This document shows, one piece after another, positions 35,402 through 44,689 of a stretch of 64,000 nt of DNA. The notes under the pieces are model-generated. The model worked only from the letters and a program-made list of their open reading frames with translations. It was not told the DNA's origin and searched no databases. Numbering within the stretch: the stretch's first letter is position 1; the number at the start of each line of letters is the position of its first letter. Source of the stretch: Planctomycetota bacterium (GTDB taxonomy: Bacteria > Planctomycetota > UBA1135 > UBA2386); NCBI GenBank assembly GCA_020638735.1, contig JACKHZ010000012.1, positions 186,001 through 250,000 on the forward strand. The letters are read 5' to 3'. A program made the translations under genes and the position numbers.

Positions 35402-37480
35402 ATGCCACGCTTTCGCGCCCTCGTCGCGTTCGTCGCCGCCGCGCTGCTGCTCGCCCTGCCGGCGGCGGCGACCTGGTCGATCGTCGTCGTCGATCTCGCC
35501 ACCGGCGAAGTCGCGGTGGCGATCGCGACCTGCCTGACCGGCTTCGACCTCCGCCCCAACACCGTCGTCGTCGTGCCGGGCTACGGGGTCGCCGCGGCGC
35601 AGTCGTTCGTCGGTCCGCTCTCCCTGCGACAGCTGATCCGCAGCGGACTGCTCGACGGCGACTCGGCGGCGCAGATCCTGGCCGATCTGGCGGTCGCCGA
35701 TGCGGGACACCAGACGCGCCAATACGGCATCGTCAGCCTGACCGGCGGCGAGGTGACCTTCACCGGCAGCGGCGCCGGCGCGTGGGCGGGCGGCGTGACC
35801 GGTCAGGTCGGCACGCTGCGCTACGCGATCCAGGGCAACGTGCTGACCGGGCAGCCGGTCGTCGCGGCGGCGGAAGCGGCGCTGGTGAACACCATCGGCA
35901 CGCTGCCCGAACGGCTGATGGCGGCGATGGAGGCCGCGCGCACGATGGGCGGCGACGGGCGCTGCTCGTGCAGCGCCAGCGCGCCGACCTCGTGCGGGGC
36001 GCCGCCGCCGAGCTTCACCAAGTCGTCGCACATCGCGCTGATGATCGTCAGCCGGCCGAGCGACCTCGACGCCGCGTGCAGCGTCGGCCTCGGCTGCGGC
36101 GCCGGCGGCTACTGGCTCGACCTCAACATCGCCAACCAGACCGCCGCCGCGCCGGACCCGGTGCTGCAGCTGGCGACGCAGTTCGCGGCGTGGCAGGCGG
36201 CGCAGGTCGGTCGGCCCGACCACTACCAGTCGTCGGTCTCGCTGAGCGCGCCGACGCTGCGTGCGGACGGCAGCAGCACGGTGACGGGCACGGTGTGGCT
36301 GCGTGACGCCGCCGGTGTCGCGCTCGGCAACTCGCTGCCGGTCGCGGTCGCGCTGCATTCCAGCAGCACGGTCGGCGGGTTGTCGATCGGTCCGGCAGTG
36401 CCGCAACCGAACGGCAGCTACACCTTCCCGGTGCAAGGCGGCTTCGACGCCGGCGTGGCGGTGTTGGATGTCTCGGTGACCGACGCGGTCGGCCGCGTAG
36501 GCATCTGGCCGCGGCCGATGCTGGTGGTGCGCGACGTCTTCGACGGCTGCGGCGAAGGCGCGATCCCGAACGGCACCGGCGGGGCGCTCGCCGCGCTGCG
36601 CGTGCCCGGCGCCATCGAGAACGACCGCGTCGCGACCGTCGGCTACGGCAAGCCGTTCACGCTGGCGCTCGATGCGCCGGTCGGCGGTCCGGGCGGGCTG
36701 CCGGTCGGGTTGTTCGCGCTCTGGGGGCACCTCGGCGTGCCGCCGGCCGGCGTCGCCGTGCCGCTCGGCGCGGGGCAGGGCTCGTTGTGCTACCTGCCGG
36801 CCCCGTTCGCGCCGTCGCCGACGTTCCTGCTCGCCGACTCGTTCGGTCTCGGCGGCGTGGTGTTCGCCGGGCCGGCGCCGTGGCAGCTGCCGATCCCCGG
36901 CGTGCCGGCGCTGCTCGATGTCGCGCTGCAAGGCGTGATGGTGGTCGACGCGAACGCGACGTTCGCCGCCACCAACGCCGTGCTGCTGCGCGTCGTGCCG
37001 TTGCCGTCGCCGGTGATCCAGTCGGTGAGCCCGCCGGGCCCGACGCCGGGACAATTGGTCACGGTCAGCGGCTCGGCTTTCGATCCGGGCATGGTGGCGA
37101 CGATCGCCGGCCTGCCGGTAGCGCTGACCTTCCTGTCGCCGGCACAGGTCTCGTTCGACATGCCGGCCGGGACGCCGTGTGATGCGCCGCTGCTGTTCGC
37201 CAATCCGGGCGGCGGGCTCGGCGCGTCGACGATCAACCGCACGCCGACCATCACCTCGGCGCCCGCGACGGGGCCCGCGGCGGGAGGCGTCAACGTCACG
37301 CTGGTCGGCTCGTCGTTCTTGGGCTCGACGGTGACGTTCAACGGCGCGCCGATGACGACCTCGTTGTTCTTCGACAACGTCATCGTCGGGTCGCTGCCGC
37401 CCGGTGTGCCCGGCCCGGCGACGATCGTCGTCACCAACCCCAACGGGTGCGTGACGACGCGGGCGTTCACCTACCTGTGA
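35402..37480 (+). CDS. DUF1028 protein with IPT/TIG domains
   Basis: This 692-residue protein has a signal peptide (LVAFVAAALLLALPAAAT). Directly after it is a DUF1028 domain (TWSIVVVDLATGEVAVAIAT, SFVGPLSLRQLIRSGLLDG), about residues 20-220, related to Ntn-hydrolase folds. The middle is beta-rich, and the end carries two IPT/TIG immunoglobulin-like domains (PVIQSVSPPGPTPGQLVTVS and TITSAPATGPAAGGVNVTLV). It is exported and probably surface-exposed. The DUF1028 enzyme activity is not established. The start at 35402 follows a GAGAAT hexamer by 9 bases and has no Shine-Dalgarno sequence. Confidence 0.82.
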   Translation: MPRFRALVAFVAAALLLALPAAATWSIVVVDLATGEVAVAIATCLTGFDLRPNTVVVVPGYGVAAAQSFVGPLSLRQLIRSGLLDGDSAAQILADLAVADAGHQTRQYGIVSLTGGEVTFTGSGAGAWAGGVTGQVGTLRYAIQGNVLTGQPVVAAAEAALVNTIGTLPERLMAAMEAARTMGGDGRCSCSASAPTSCGAPPPSFTKSSHIALMIVSRPSDLDAACSVGLGCGAGGYWLDLNIANQTAAAPDPVLQLATQFAAWQAAQVGRPDHYQSSVSLSAPTLRADGSSTVTGTVWLRDAAGVALGNSLPVAVALHSSSTVGGLSIGPAVPQPNGSYTFPVQGGFDAGVAVLDVSVTDAVGRVGIWPRPMLVVRDVFDGCGEGAIPNGTGGALAALRVPGAIENDRVATVGYGKPFTLALDAPVGGPGGLPVGLFALWGHLGVPPAGVAVPLGAGQGSLCYLPAPFAPSPTFLLADSFGLGGVVFAGPAPWQLPIPGVPALLDVALQGVMVVDANATFAATNAVLLRVVPLPSPVIQSVSPPGPTPGQLVTVSGSAFDPGMVATIAGLPVALTFLSPAQVSFDMPAGTPCDAPLLFANPGGGLGASTINRTPTITSAPATGPAAGGVNVTLVGSSFLGSTVTFNGAPMTTSLFFDNVIVGSLPPGVPGPATIVVTNPNGCVTTRAFTYL

Positions 37481-37502
37481 AGCGCCGTCATGCGCCGCGA
37501 CT

Positions 37503-37871
37503 TCATGCCATCGTGCTGGCGGAAGAGCTGTTCTGCCGCTGCTGCTCCTCGTCGAGCTGTGCGAGCATCGACGACGCCATCGAGCTGCTGCGGAACGACG
37601 TCATGCAGGTGATGCCGGTGCCGAAGCCCGGCATCGTGTTGCGCCACAGCTCGCGCCCGGTCGCGGCGTCGAGGCAATAGGTGTAGCCCTTGACCGCGGC
37701 GATCACGCGGTCGCCGTCGAGCATCAGCGCCACGGCGCCGCTGCCCTGCGGGCTCTTCCACTTCCATAGGATCTCGCCGGTCTCGCGGCGCAGCGCCGCC
37801 GCGCGCGAGTTGAAGCCGACGAAGACCAGGTCGGCGACGACAATGGGCTGGGTCGAATCGCTCATGGCCAT
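37503..37871 (-). CDS. Small PQQ-like beta-propeller fragment
   Basis: This 122-residue protein has two PQQ/WD-like propeller blades (VGFNSRAAALRRETGEILWK and AAVKGYTYCLDAATGRELWR). Full propellers need six to eight blades, so it is either a fragment of a larger gene or a short standalone. It has no signal peptide. It starts 16 bases after the possible end of the frameshifted methylase, on the same strand. The C-terminal 30 residues are polar and Gln/Ser-rich. Confidence 0.5.
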   Translation of the reverse strand: MAMSDSTQPIVVADLVFVGFNSRAAALRRETGEILWKWKSPQGSGAVALMLDGDRVIAAVKGYTYCLDAATGRELWRNTMPGFGTGITCMTSFRSSSMASSMLAQLDEEQQRQNSSSASTMA

Positions 37872-37969
37872 GAGCTTCCGGCGCGGTCATCGCGACGGCA
37901 AGGAGCGGCGCATCTGGGGGGCACGCCGGCGTCGGCGTTCCTGGCCGCCTGGCGGTGCGGGGCGCTCCT

Positions 37970-39846
37970 TCAGTCGGTTGGACGGGTTCGCGGCGGCCGC
38001 GTCCCTGTCGGTCGTGCGGCGCCCGCAGGGCAAGTCGACGAACTCCGCCAGCGTCGGGGGCGGCGCGACTCGCCCGGCAGGTCGCAGTCGAGGCGCCAGA
38101 ATCCCTTCGCGAATCGGTCGTCGAGCTCGTCGCCGCAACCGCGCGTGATCCAGGCGACTTCGTCGCGGTCGAGGCCGTAGGCGTCGCCGACCGCGCGGTC
38201 GATCGCGGTGAACAGCGCGCGCCGTTCGGCCGGATCGTCGACGGGCCGCGCGCCGGCGCCCCAGCCTTCGCGCTCGGCCTGCGCGAGCAGTGGTGCGCAC
38301 CACGACGGCGTCGTGCACAGGCACAGCGCCGCGCGGGCGAGGCCGTCGGTGGTGGCGTCGTCGAGGCGCGGCACGACGCAGTCGCGCAGCACGAAGCCGT
38401 TGAGGTTGGTGCCGCCGAGCCGCAGGCGCAGCGACCAGTCGAACGCGAGCGACGACAGCACGGCGGCGAGCGCGGCCTGCGCACGCAGGGGTCGCGGCTC
38501 GTCGGGGCGGGGCGTCAGCACGCCCAGCGAATTGCCGCACGGCAGGCCCGGCAGCAGGCAGGCGATGGCGGTACGTTCGTTGGTGGCGTTCGACAGCGCG
38601 CGCAGCACCAGTCTGGCGGGTGGGCGCGTGGCGGCGGTCCTCAGCCACGCGTCGGCATCGACCAGGTAGAGCGGTCGCAGCTCGCCCGGCGCGGCCGCGC
38701 GCCAGCGCGTCTTGTGGCCGACGCCGTCGAGGTGCGCGCTGGCGTTGGCGTCGAGGTCGTAGATCATCGCGCCCTGCACCAGCGGCAACAGCGCGCGGCC
38801 GTCGGGCAACACGAACGTGCCGTCGCCGACGTGCCGCGCGCCGTCGCGTTCGGCGTGTTCGCGCAGCACGAAGCGCGACTTGTGCGCCGTCATGTTGAAG
38901 TCGCCCTGCCGCCACGAGAACGAGTCGCCGAGCAGCGGCCGCCCCGCTTCGTGCATGCGCCGCAGCACGTCGAGGTCGCGGCGGTGCTCGGCCTCGACGA
39001 ACGCGCCGGAGTGCGGGCTCAGCAGCCTGAGCTCGTCGCGACGGTAGCGCACGTGCGGCGGCGTGCGCGTCGCCCACTCGCCGACGTCGACGCGGCCGAA
39101 CGCCGCGTTCACCGCCGGGGTGCGGCCGCCCTTGCTGCCGACGATCACGGCGAAGCGGTAGCGCGAGTCGATCGCGAAGATGCGGCGGCGGTTCTCGAAG
39201 CCGAACAGCCATTCCCAGCGACACGCGTCGAGCAGCAACTCGCGCAGCGGCCGCGCGTCGCGGTCGAACCACAGGCTCGCCGGCACCACCATGCCGAAGC
39301 GCCCGTCGTCGCGCAGCAGCTCGTGGCAGCGCTCGACGAACAGGCGGTAGGTGTAGAGCTTGCCGCTGCCCTGGTGGGTGAAGCGTGCCCGCAGCCGCGC
39401 GACCGCGCCGGCGCGTCGTCGCTGGCCTGCAGCGTCTCCCACGGCGGGTTGGTCAGCACGCAGTCGAACGTGCCGGGCTGCAGCGAATCGTCGAGCAGAC
39501 CGTCGCCATGGGCGATGTCGGTTGCCGCGGCGCCGGCGTCCCGCAGCGCGGTCGCGGCCAACGCGGCCGCCGCCGCGTCGACGTCGCGGCCGACCAGCTG
39601 CAGCGCGACCTCGCCGCCGAGTTCGTTCGCCGCCTGCATCGCCGCCAGCAAGAACGCGCCGCCGCCGACCGCCGGATCGCAGACGCGCAGCGGTGCGCCG
39701 GGCGCGGCCGCCAGCAGCGGCTCGAGCGCGCGCCGCGCGGTCGGCAGCGCCAACGCCGGCGGCGTGAACCACACGCCGTGCTGTTTGCGCAGCTCGCGCG
39801 GCAGTTGCGCCGCGTGCCGGTGCGCCCGTTCCGACCAGTCGACCAC
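37970..39846 (-). pseudogene. N-6 adenine DNA methylase, frameshifted
   Basis: The N-terminal part has methylase motif I (VCDPAVGGGAFLLAA) and motif IV (TNPPWE), as in TaqI-like or Eco57I-like type II enzymes. At about 39410 the coding signal moves to the next frame (RFTHQGSGKLYTYRLF onward), which carries a target-recognition-like domain down to about 38085. A second possible shift near 38080 would extend the end to 37887. Both shifts are of one base in the same direction. GTG at 39846 was chosen because a TACGCT box lies 7 bases before it; GTG at 39879 is the alternative. No restriction gene is adjacent. It may be a lone methylase or a decaying relic. Confidence 0.7.
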
Positions 39847-39853
39847 GCGCGCG

Positions 39854-39859
39854 AGCGTA
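39854..39859 (-). promoter_or_regulatory. Putative -10 box (TACGCT) for the methylase gene
   Basis: TACGCT is followed by 7 bases and GTG at 39846. This favours the later start over 39879 and fits a leaderless transcript. Confidence 0.4.
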
Positions 39860-39920
39860 CGCGACCCGGTGCGTTCCACCCATCACCAAGTCGCGCTGTC
39901 GTGATGCGTGGAGCGTGGGC

Positions 39921-41129
39921 TCACACCGTCTCGGTCGGGAAGCCGGCCTTCTCCAGCGCGGCGACGATGCGTTCGACGTGCGGCGCGCCGCGCGTCTCCA
40001 TGACGATGTCGAGCTGCGCCTGGCGCGGCGCGAGGTTGTTGAACAGGCGCTGGTGCTCGATGTCGATGACGTCGCCGCCTTCGGCGCCGATCATCTGCGT
40101 GACGCGCGACAGCACGCCGGGCACGTCCTTGATCTCGATGCGCAGCTTGGCGACCTTGCCGTCGCGCTTGAGCGTGCGCAGCAGCACCGTCGACAGCATG
40201 CGCCGGTCGATGTTGCCGCCGCAGACGACCACGCCGACCTTGCGCTCGGTGAAGCGGTCGGGGTGGCGCAGCATCGCCGCGATGCCGGCCGCGCCGGCGC
40301 CCTCGGCGACGACCTTCTGCTGCGTCGCGAGCAGTTGCACCGCGTTCTCGAGGTCCTCTTCACCGACCAGCAGGATGTCCTCGACGAGCTCGGCGACGAG
40401 GCGGCTGGTGATCTCGCCCGGATGCTTGACGGCGATGCCGTCGGCGAGCGTCAACGTGCCGAGCGGCGGCAGCGGCTCGCCGCGCACCTTGTTGCGCATC
40501 GCCGGGCACTGCTCGGTCTGCACGCCGAGGATGCGGATCTTCGGGTTGACGTGCCGGGCCCACAGCGCGATGCCGCTGATCAGGCCGCCGCCGCCGACCG
40601 GCACCACCAGGGTGTCGAGGTCGGGGCAGTCCTCGAACAGCTCGATCGCCGCGGTGCCCTGCCCGGCGATGATCGCGACGTCGTCGTACGGGTGTACGAA
40701 CACCAGGCCGCGCTCCTGCTCGAGTTCGCGCGCGTGCGCGGCCGACTCGGCCAGCGACTCGCCGAACAGCACCACGTGCGCGCCGAACGACGCGGTGCGT
40801 TCGACCTTGGCGAACGGCGTCGTCTGCGGCATGACGATCTTGGCCGGCATGCCGAGGCGCCGCGCGTGGTGCGCGACGCCCTGCGCGTGGTTGCCGGCCG
40901 ACGCGGCGATCACGCCGTGCGGGGACTTCGGGTCCTCGAGCAGCCGCTGCAGCTTGAAGCAGCTGCCGCGGTCCTTGAACGAGCCGGTGTACTGCAGGTT
41001 CTCGAGCTTGAGCCACAGCCGCACGCCGAGCGGTTCGCCGAGCCGCGGCGCCGGCACGGTCGGCGTGTGCGTGACGTGGGGCGCGATCGCCTCGTGGGCG
41101 ATCTCGATGTCGCGGGGGGTGACGGGCAT
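39921..41129 (-). CDS. ilvA: Threonine ammonia-lyase with C-terminal ACT domain
   Basis: This 402-residue enzyme belongs to the fold-II PLP family. Lys52 in YTGSFKDRG binds PLP, and SAGNHAQGVA and PVGGGGLISG form the cofactor loops. The C-terminal 75 residues are a single ACT domain (LRIEIKDVPGVLSRV), as in the shorter threonine dehydratase type. It makes 2-oxobutanoate from threonine for isoleucine synthesis or catabolism. No isoleucine genes are adjacent. Serine deaminase activity is possible in the same family. A TAGGAT box lies 9 bases before the ATG. Confidence 0.93.
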   Translation of the reverse strand: MPVTPRDIEIAHEAIAPHVTHTPTVPAPRLGEPLGVRLWLKLENLQYTGSFKDRGSCFKLQRLLEDPKSPHGVIAASAGNHAQGVAHHARRLGMPAKIVMPQTTPFAKVERTASFGAHVVLFGESLAESAAHARELEQERGLVFVHPYDDVAIIAGQGTAAIELFEDCPDLDTLVVPVGGGGLISGIALWARHVNPKIRILGVQTEQCPAMRNKVRGEPLPPLGTLTLADGIAVKHPGEITSRLVAELVEDILLVGEEDLENAVQLLATQQKVVAEGAGAAGIAAMLRHPDRFTERKVGVVVCGGNIDRRMLSTVLLRTLKRDGKVAKLRIEIKDVPGVLSRVTQMIGAEGGDVIDIEHQRLFNNLAPRQAQLDIVMETRGAPHVERIVAALEKAGFPTETV

Positions 41130-41138
41130 GCGACCGGG

Positions 41139-41144
41139 ATCCTA
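41139..41144 (-). promoter_or_regulatory. Putative -10 box (TAGGAT) for ilvA
   Basis: TAGGAT is followed by 9 bases and the ATG at 41129, with no Shine-Dalgarno sequence between them. Confidence 0.4.
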
Positions 41145-41177
41145 GCCAGCGCACCGGTCCGCGCGCATCATGGCGTC

Positions 41178-41468
41178 ATGCTGCCAATCGTCTGGGGCCT
41201 GGTCGGGCTGTGGAACGTCGTGACGCTGCTGACCTACGGCTGGGACAAGTGGCGCAGCAAGAAGGAAGGCGCGCGCCGGGTGCGCGAGCGCACGCTGCTG
41301 TGGATGCTGTTCGCCACCGGCTGGCTCGGCGCCTGGCTCGGCATGGCGTGGTTCCGGCACAAGACGCAGAAGCAGCCGTTCCGGCGCTACGCCTGGGCGT
41401 GGACGGTGCTCAACCCGTTCTGGGCGCTGGTCTGGTGGACGGTCACTTCGGCGCAGCAGCCGGCCTGA
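41178..41468 (+). CDS. DUF1294 membrane protein
   Basis: This 96-residue protein matches DUF1294 over its whole length: YGWDKWRSKKEGARRVRERT, then a helix WMLFATGWLGAWLGM, the family motif FRHKTQKQPFRR, and a last helix. It is an inner-membrane protein with about three helices. Function is unknown. It is divergent from ilvA, with 48 bases between the starts. Confidence 0.8.
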   Translation: MLPIVWGLVGLWNVVTLLTYGWDKWRSKKEGARRVRERTLLWMLFATGWLGAWLGMAWFRHKTQKQPFRRYAWAWTVLNPFWALVWWTVTSAQQPA

Positions 41469-41477
41469 GCGGTCGCC

Positions 41478-42596
41478 TCACAGCAGCAGCCGCACGCCCA
41501 TCTTCTCACGCGCCCCGAGCAGGCGGTCCTCCTGCATCGCGCGCCGCATGACGATGCGGATCGACGGGATGGCGTCGTCGGTGAACAGCACGAACACCTG
41601 CTGGTTGAAGTCGAGCCGCTTGACGAAGTGGTAGCCGTACTGCGTCTCGACGACGTCCGCCGAGATGTCGCCGTCGCGCAGCGCCCAGGCTTCGCGGCAC
41701 AGCGTCGCCGGCATGCGGTCGTCGAAGCGGTGCAGGCTGCCGAGCAGACCGCCTTCCTTGGCGGTCCTGGTGTCGTCGGAGTAGAGGCGCGCGACCTCCT
41801 CGAAGTTGCTGCCGTCCGGTCGCAGCTGCGCCTTGATCTCGGCGATGCGGGCGTTGGCCCGCGCGATGCCCTCGTCCTCGAGCAGGATGCCGGTGCCGGC
41901 GTCGCGGTGCTGCACGAGGATGTGCGCCACGGTCACCTGGCCGCCGAAGTAGCGGGCGTGGTCGTTGAAGAAGGCCTGCAGCTGGCCGCGCGAGTAGTCG
42001 TCCTTCTCCAGTACGTCGAGCATGCCCTGCAGCTCGGCGGCGAGGCCGTGCTTGAGCTGGAAGTCGGCGAGCAGGCGATCGACGCGCTCCTGCGACAGCT
42101 CGGTCGGGCGGCCGGAGTTCTGCAGGTTCTGCACGTAGACCTTCAGCCACGACTCGAAGGAGGCCTTGAGCGACGCGCTCTGCGCCGTCTCCAGCTCGAT
42201 CGGGTCGAGGTAGGTGTCGCCGATCGACTGCAGCAGCGCGTGGATGTCGGCGAGCTGGCGCACCCACGGCGCGATCAGGTCGCTGGTCAGGTAGCGCTGC
42301 CACTCGGGTCGCTTCTCCACGAGCTTGGCGAAGCCCGGGTAGTGCCGCGTCTCCATGTGGTTGATCAGGTCGCCGAGGGTCAGTGTCTTGTGACCGACGA
42401 CCGCGACCGCGACGTCCTTGTCGCGCGGGTAGCGGCGCACGATGAAGTGCGGCTCGGCGGGCTGCGGCGGTTTGGGCCGGGCCTGCTCCGGCGCCGGCGC
42501 CGCCGGCGGGGTCGGAGGCAGCTCTTGGGCGATTGCGGGCGTGAGCGCGAACAGGCCGAGGGCGAGCAGGCGGAGCGGTCGGCGCGGGTCGATCAT
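41478..42596 (-). CDS. Exported parvulin-type peptidyl-prolyl isomerase
   Basis: This 372-residue protein has a signal peptide (PLRLLALGLFALTPAIAQ) and a proline-rich linker. A helical N-terminal SurA/PrsA-like region (about residues 70-215) is followed by a parvulin PpiC domain with VTVAHILVQH, a GSNFEEVARLYSDD segment, GGLLGSLHRFDDRMP and YGYHFVKRLDF. It probably assists folding of exported proteins in the periplasm. The start at 42596 was chosen for the signal. A short helical tail follows the isomerase domain. Confidence 0.85.
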   Translation of the reverse strand: MIDPRRPLRLLALGLFALTPAIAQELPPTPPAAPAPEQARPKPPQPAEPHFIVRRYPRDKDVAVAVVGHKTLTLGDLINHMETRHYPGFAKLVEKRPEWQRYLTSDLIAPWVRQLADIHALLQSIGDTYLDPIELETAQSASLKASFESWLKVYVQNLQNSGRPTELSQERVDRLLADFQLKHGLAAELQGMLDVLEKDDYSRGQLQAFFNDHARYFGGQVTVAHILVQHRDAGTGILLEDEGIARANARIAEIKAQLRPDGSNFEEVARLYSDDTRTAKEGGLLGSLHRFDDRMPATLCREAWALRDGDISADVVETQYGYHFVKRLDFNQQVFVLFTDDAIPSIRIVMRRAMQEDRLLGAREKMGVRLLL

Positions 42597-42744
42597 CGGT
42601 GGTTCTGTAGCGGTCGGTCGGGCCGGGGTCACACGGTGCGGCGCAGCAGGATACCCCCGCTGCGGCACTGACGCCGGACCGAAGGGGCGTGATCGTCCGG
42701 GGATGGGGCTGCGGCGGCGAACGCGCGGTGCCAACGGCCGACGG

Positions 42745-43466
42745 TCACCAGCGGCGGGTCTGCGCCTGCAGCTCCCGCATCATGCGCTCCATCATCCGGT
42801 GCACTTCGTCCAGCGGCGACTCGGGCGCGGGGTTCGACGTGGGGGCGTTCGGGTCGACCGCGAGGCGGGCGTCGGGTGACGCCGGCGACGGGGCGGGCGA
42901 CGGCGCAGCGAACGGGGCCTGGTGCGCCCCCGGCGGCGAGGGCTCGTCCAGCTGGGGCGACGGCGTGGCGGGGCGCACGCGCGGCTGCAGGGCAGGTGCC
43001 GGCGGCGGTGCCGGCGAGCGCTCGGGCGATCGGCGAGGACGCGGCAGCCGCGCCCGGAGTCGGCGCGACGGGCAGCTGCGCGCGCCGCTGCGCGCCCGCT
43101 GCGGTAGCCGAGCCAGAACACCAGCGGCAGCGCGGCGGCGGCGAGCGCCGCGGCGGCGATGCGGCGCGCGATGCGCGAGCCGCGTGGCGCGGCCCACTGC
43201 GTCACCGATCGGTCGGCCGGGGTCGCGAGCGACCCGTCGTGCTGGCGGCGCAGCCGCTGCGCCATGCCGTCGGCGACGCGGTGCGGCGGCAGGTTGTGCA
43301 TCGCCCGAGACAGCCGCGCCAGCTGCTGCAGCTCGCCCATGCACGCCGTGCACGCGCGCAAGTGCCGCTGCGCCGCGCCGCGTTCGCGCGCCGACATGCG
43401 CCCGTCGAGGAACGACGACGCCGAGCGGCGGACGGCGTCGCACGAGATCGACGAGGCGGGCTTCAA
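42745..43466 (-). pseudogene. Anti-sigma factor with zinc finger, frameshifted
   Basis: The N-terminal part has a zf-HC2 zinc finger (HLRACTAC preceded by a conserved Cys and helix) and a membrane helix (AAAALAAAALPLVFWLGYR). After the helix the frame appears to shift (near 43040-43100) inside a proline/alanine-rich region; the natural C-terminus seems to be the other-frame sequence ending LDEVHRMMERMMRELQAQ at 42745. The unshifted frame ends at 42792 with low-complexity Arg/Pro. The TTG start at 43466 overlaps the sigma-factor stop as TTGA and has GGGAGG about 6 bases before it, which supports this start. Sequencing error in a GC-rich stretch is a likely cause. Confidence 0.65.
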
Positions 43467-44041
43467 GCGTGCCTCCCGAGCAGCGCGCGCAGCTGCGTGC
43501 GGGCGCGGTGCAGCCGGCTCGACACGGTCTTGGCCGAGATGCCGAGCACCGCCGCGATCTCGTCGTAGGTCAGCCCTTCGCCGTCGCGCAGCACGAACAC
43601 CGTGCGGAACTCCTCCGGCAGCTGCTGCAGCGCCAGCTCGAGCGCGGCCTGGAACTCCTGGTGTTCGGCGGTCACGACGGCGGCGGGGGCGAAGGTCGCG
43701 TCGCGCGGGTCGCGGTCGCGGGCCCGCAGCGCGCCTTCGCGGCGCAGGTGGTCGAGCGCGAGGTTGCGGGCGATGCGGAACAGCCAGGTGCGCAGCGGCC
43801 AGCGCGCGTCGTAGCTCGTCGACTCCTGCAGCGCGCGCAGCAGCGTCTCCTGGGTCAGGTCCTCGGCCCACGCGCTGTCGCGAACGATGCGCACCAGGAA
43901 ACTGCAGAGCCGGTCGGCGTGCCGCGCGACCAGCTCCTCGACGGCGCCCGGCGCGTGTTGCGCGGCGCGTCGCAGCAGCGCCGGGTCGTCGGCGCAGCGC
44001 CACCCGTTGCCGGGGTCGAAGGGCAAGTCGAGCGCGTTCAC
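43463..44041 (-). CDS. ECF-type RNA polymerase sigma factor
   Basis: This 192-residue sigma-70 family protein has region 2 (AWAEDLTQETLLRAL, TWLFRIARNLALDHLRRE) and region 4 (LPEEFRTVFVLRDGEGLTY, GISAKTVSSRLHRARTQL). It is followed, with a 4-base overlap, by its likely membrane anti-sigma factor, the standard ECF arrangement. The start is GTG at 44041 with a TACCCT box 9 bases upstream and no ribosome-binding sequence; GTG at 44050 is the alternative. The box could be its own leaderless promoter, but autoregulation is only inferred. Confidence 0.88.
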   Translation of the reverse strand: MNALDLPFDPGNGWRCADDPALLRRAAQHAPGAVEELVARHADRLCSFLVRIVRDSAWAEDLTQETLLRALQESTSYDARWPLRTWLFRIARNLALDHLRREGALRARDRDPRDATFAPAAVVTAEHQEFQAALELALQQLPEEFRTVFVLRDGEGLTYDEIAAVLGISAKTVSSRLHRARTQLRALLGRHA

Positions 44042-44050
44042 GAGGCCCAC

Positions 44051-44056
44051 AGGGTA
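44051..44056 (-). promoter_or_regulatory. Putative -10 box (TACCCT) for the ECF sigma gene
   Basis: TACCCT ends 9 bases before the GTG at 44041. It is within the TAnnnT series and may be a leaderless promoter. Confidence 0.35.
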
Positions 44057-44069
44057 GCCGACCGGTCGG

Positions 44070-44573
44070 TCAGGCGTTGCGGCGCGGGCGGGGGCGCAGC
44101 TTGCCGGGCCGGTCGGCGTCCGGCTTCGGGGCCGGGGCCGGCCGCGCGGCGTCTGGCCGCGGCGTCGGCGTCGGCTTCTGTTGCGGGGCCGGCCGGGGAG
44201 TCGGCGCCGGCGCAGGAGTCGGGGTCGGCAACGGCTGGCCGCGCTGCATGTCCTCCATCTGCTTGCGGACCTGTTCCTGCAGGTCGCGCAGCATGTCGTC
44301 GGGCGAGCCACCGGCCGGGGGCATCGGCGGCATCGGCACCGGCCCGGCGCCGGCCGGCTTGCTGTCGTCCTTCTTCTCGTCGACGACCTTCTTGCCGTTG
44401 ACGACGACCACCCGGTGCGAGCTCGACTTCGACTCGCCGTTCTTGGCGTCGGCGTGCGCCTCGGCTCTGGCTTCGGAGTGGTTGCTCTGCTGTTGCTGCT
44501 GCTGTGCCGGGGCGAGCGCGGCGGTCAGCACGGCGAAGGCGAACGGGAACGTCAGGTGTCGGCGGAGCATCAT
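44070..44573 (-). CDS. Exported proline-rich small protein
   Basis: This 167-residue protein has a signal peptide (HLTFPFAFAVLTAALAPAQ), a glutamine run (QQQQQQ), then a charged helix and a strongly proline-rich C-terminal tail (APAPTPRPAP and similar). GAGG lies 5-8 bases before the ATG at 44573. It is just before the ECF sigma gene on the same strand, so it may be part of the same operon. I do not recognise the family. Confidence 0.6.
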   Translation of the reverse strand: MMLRRHLTFPFAFAVLTAALAPAQQQQQQSNHSEARAEAHADAKNGESKSSSHRVVVVNGKKVVDEKKDDSKPAGAGPVPMPPMPPAGGSPDDMLRDLQEQVRKQMEDMQRGQPLPTPTPAPAPTPRPAPQQKPTPTPRPDAARPAPAPKPDADRPGKLRPRPRRNA

Positions 44574-44689
44574 CGGCCTCGGATCGGCGTGCGGGTGGAG
44601 GGGCATCGTGCCTACGAAGCCGGTCGCGCGCCTGCCCCCGGATTTCCTGCCGCCTTGCGCGTGCGTCGCCGCGCCGCTCCCATGACGTG

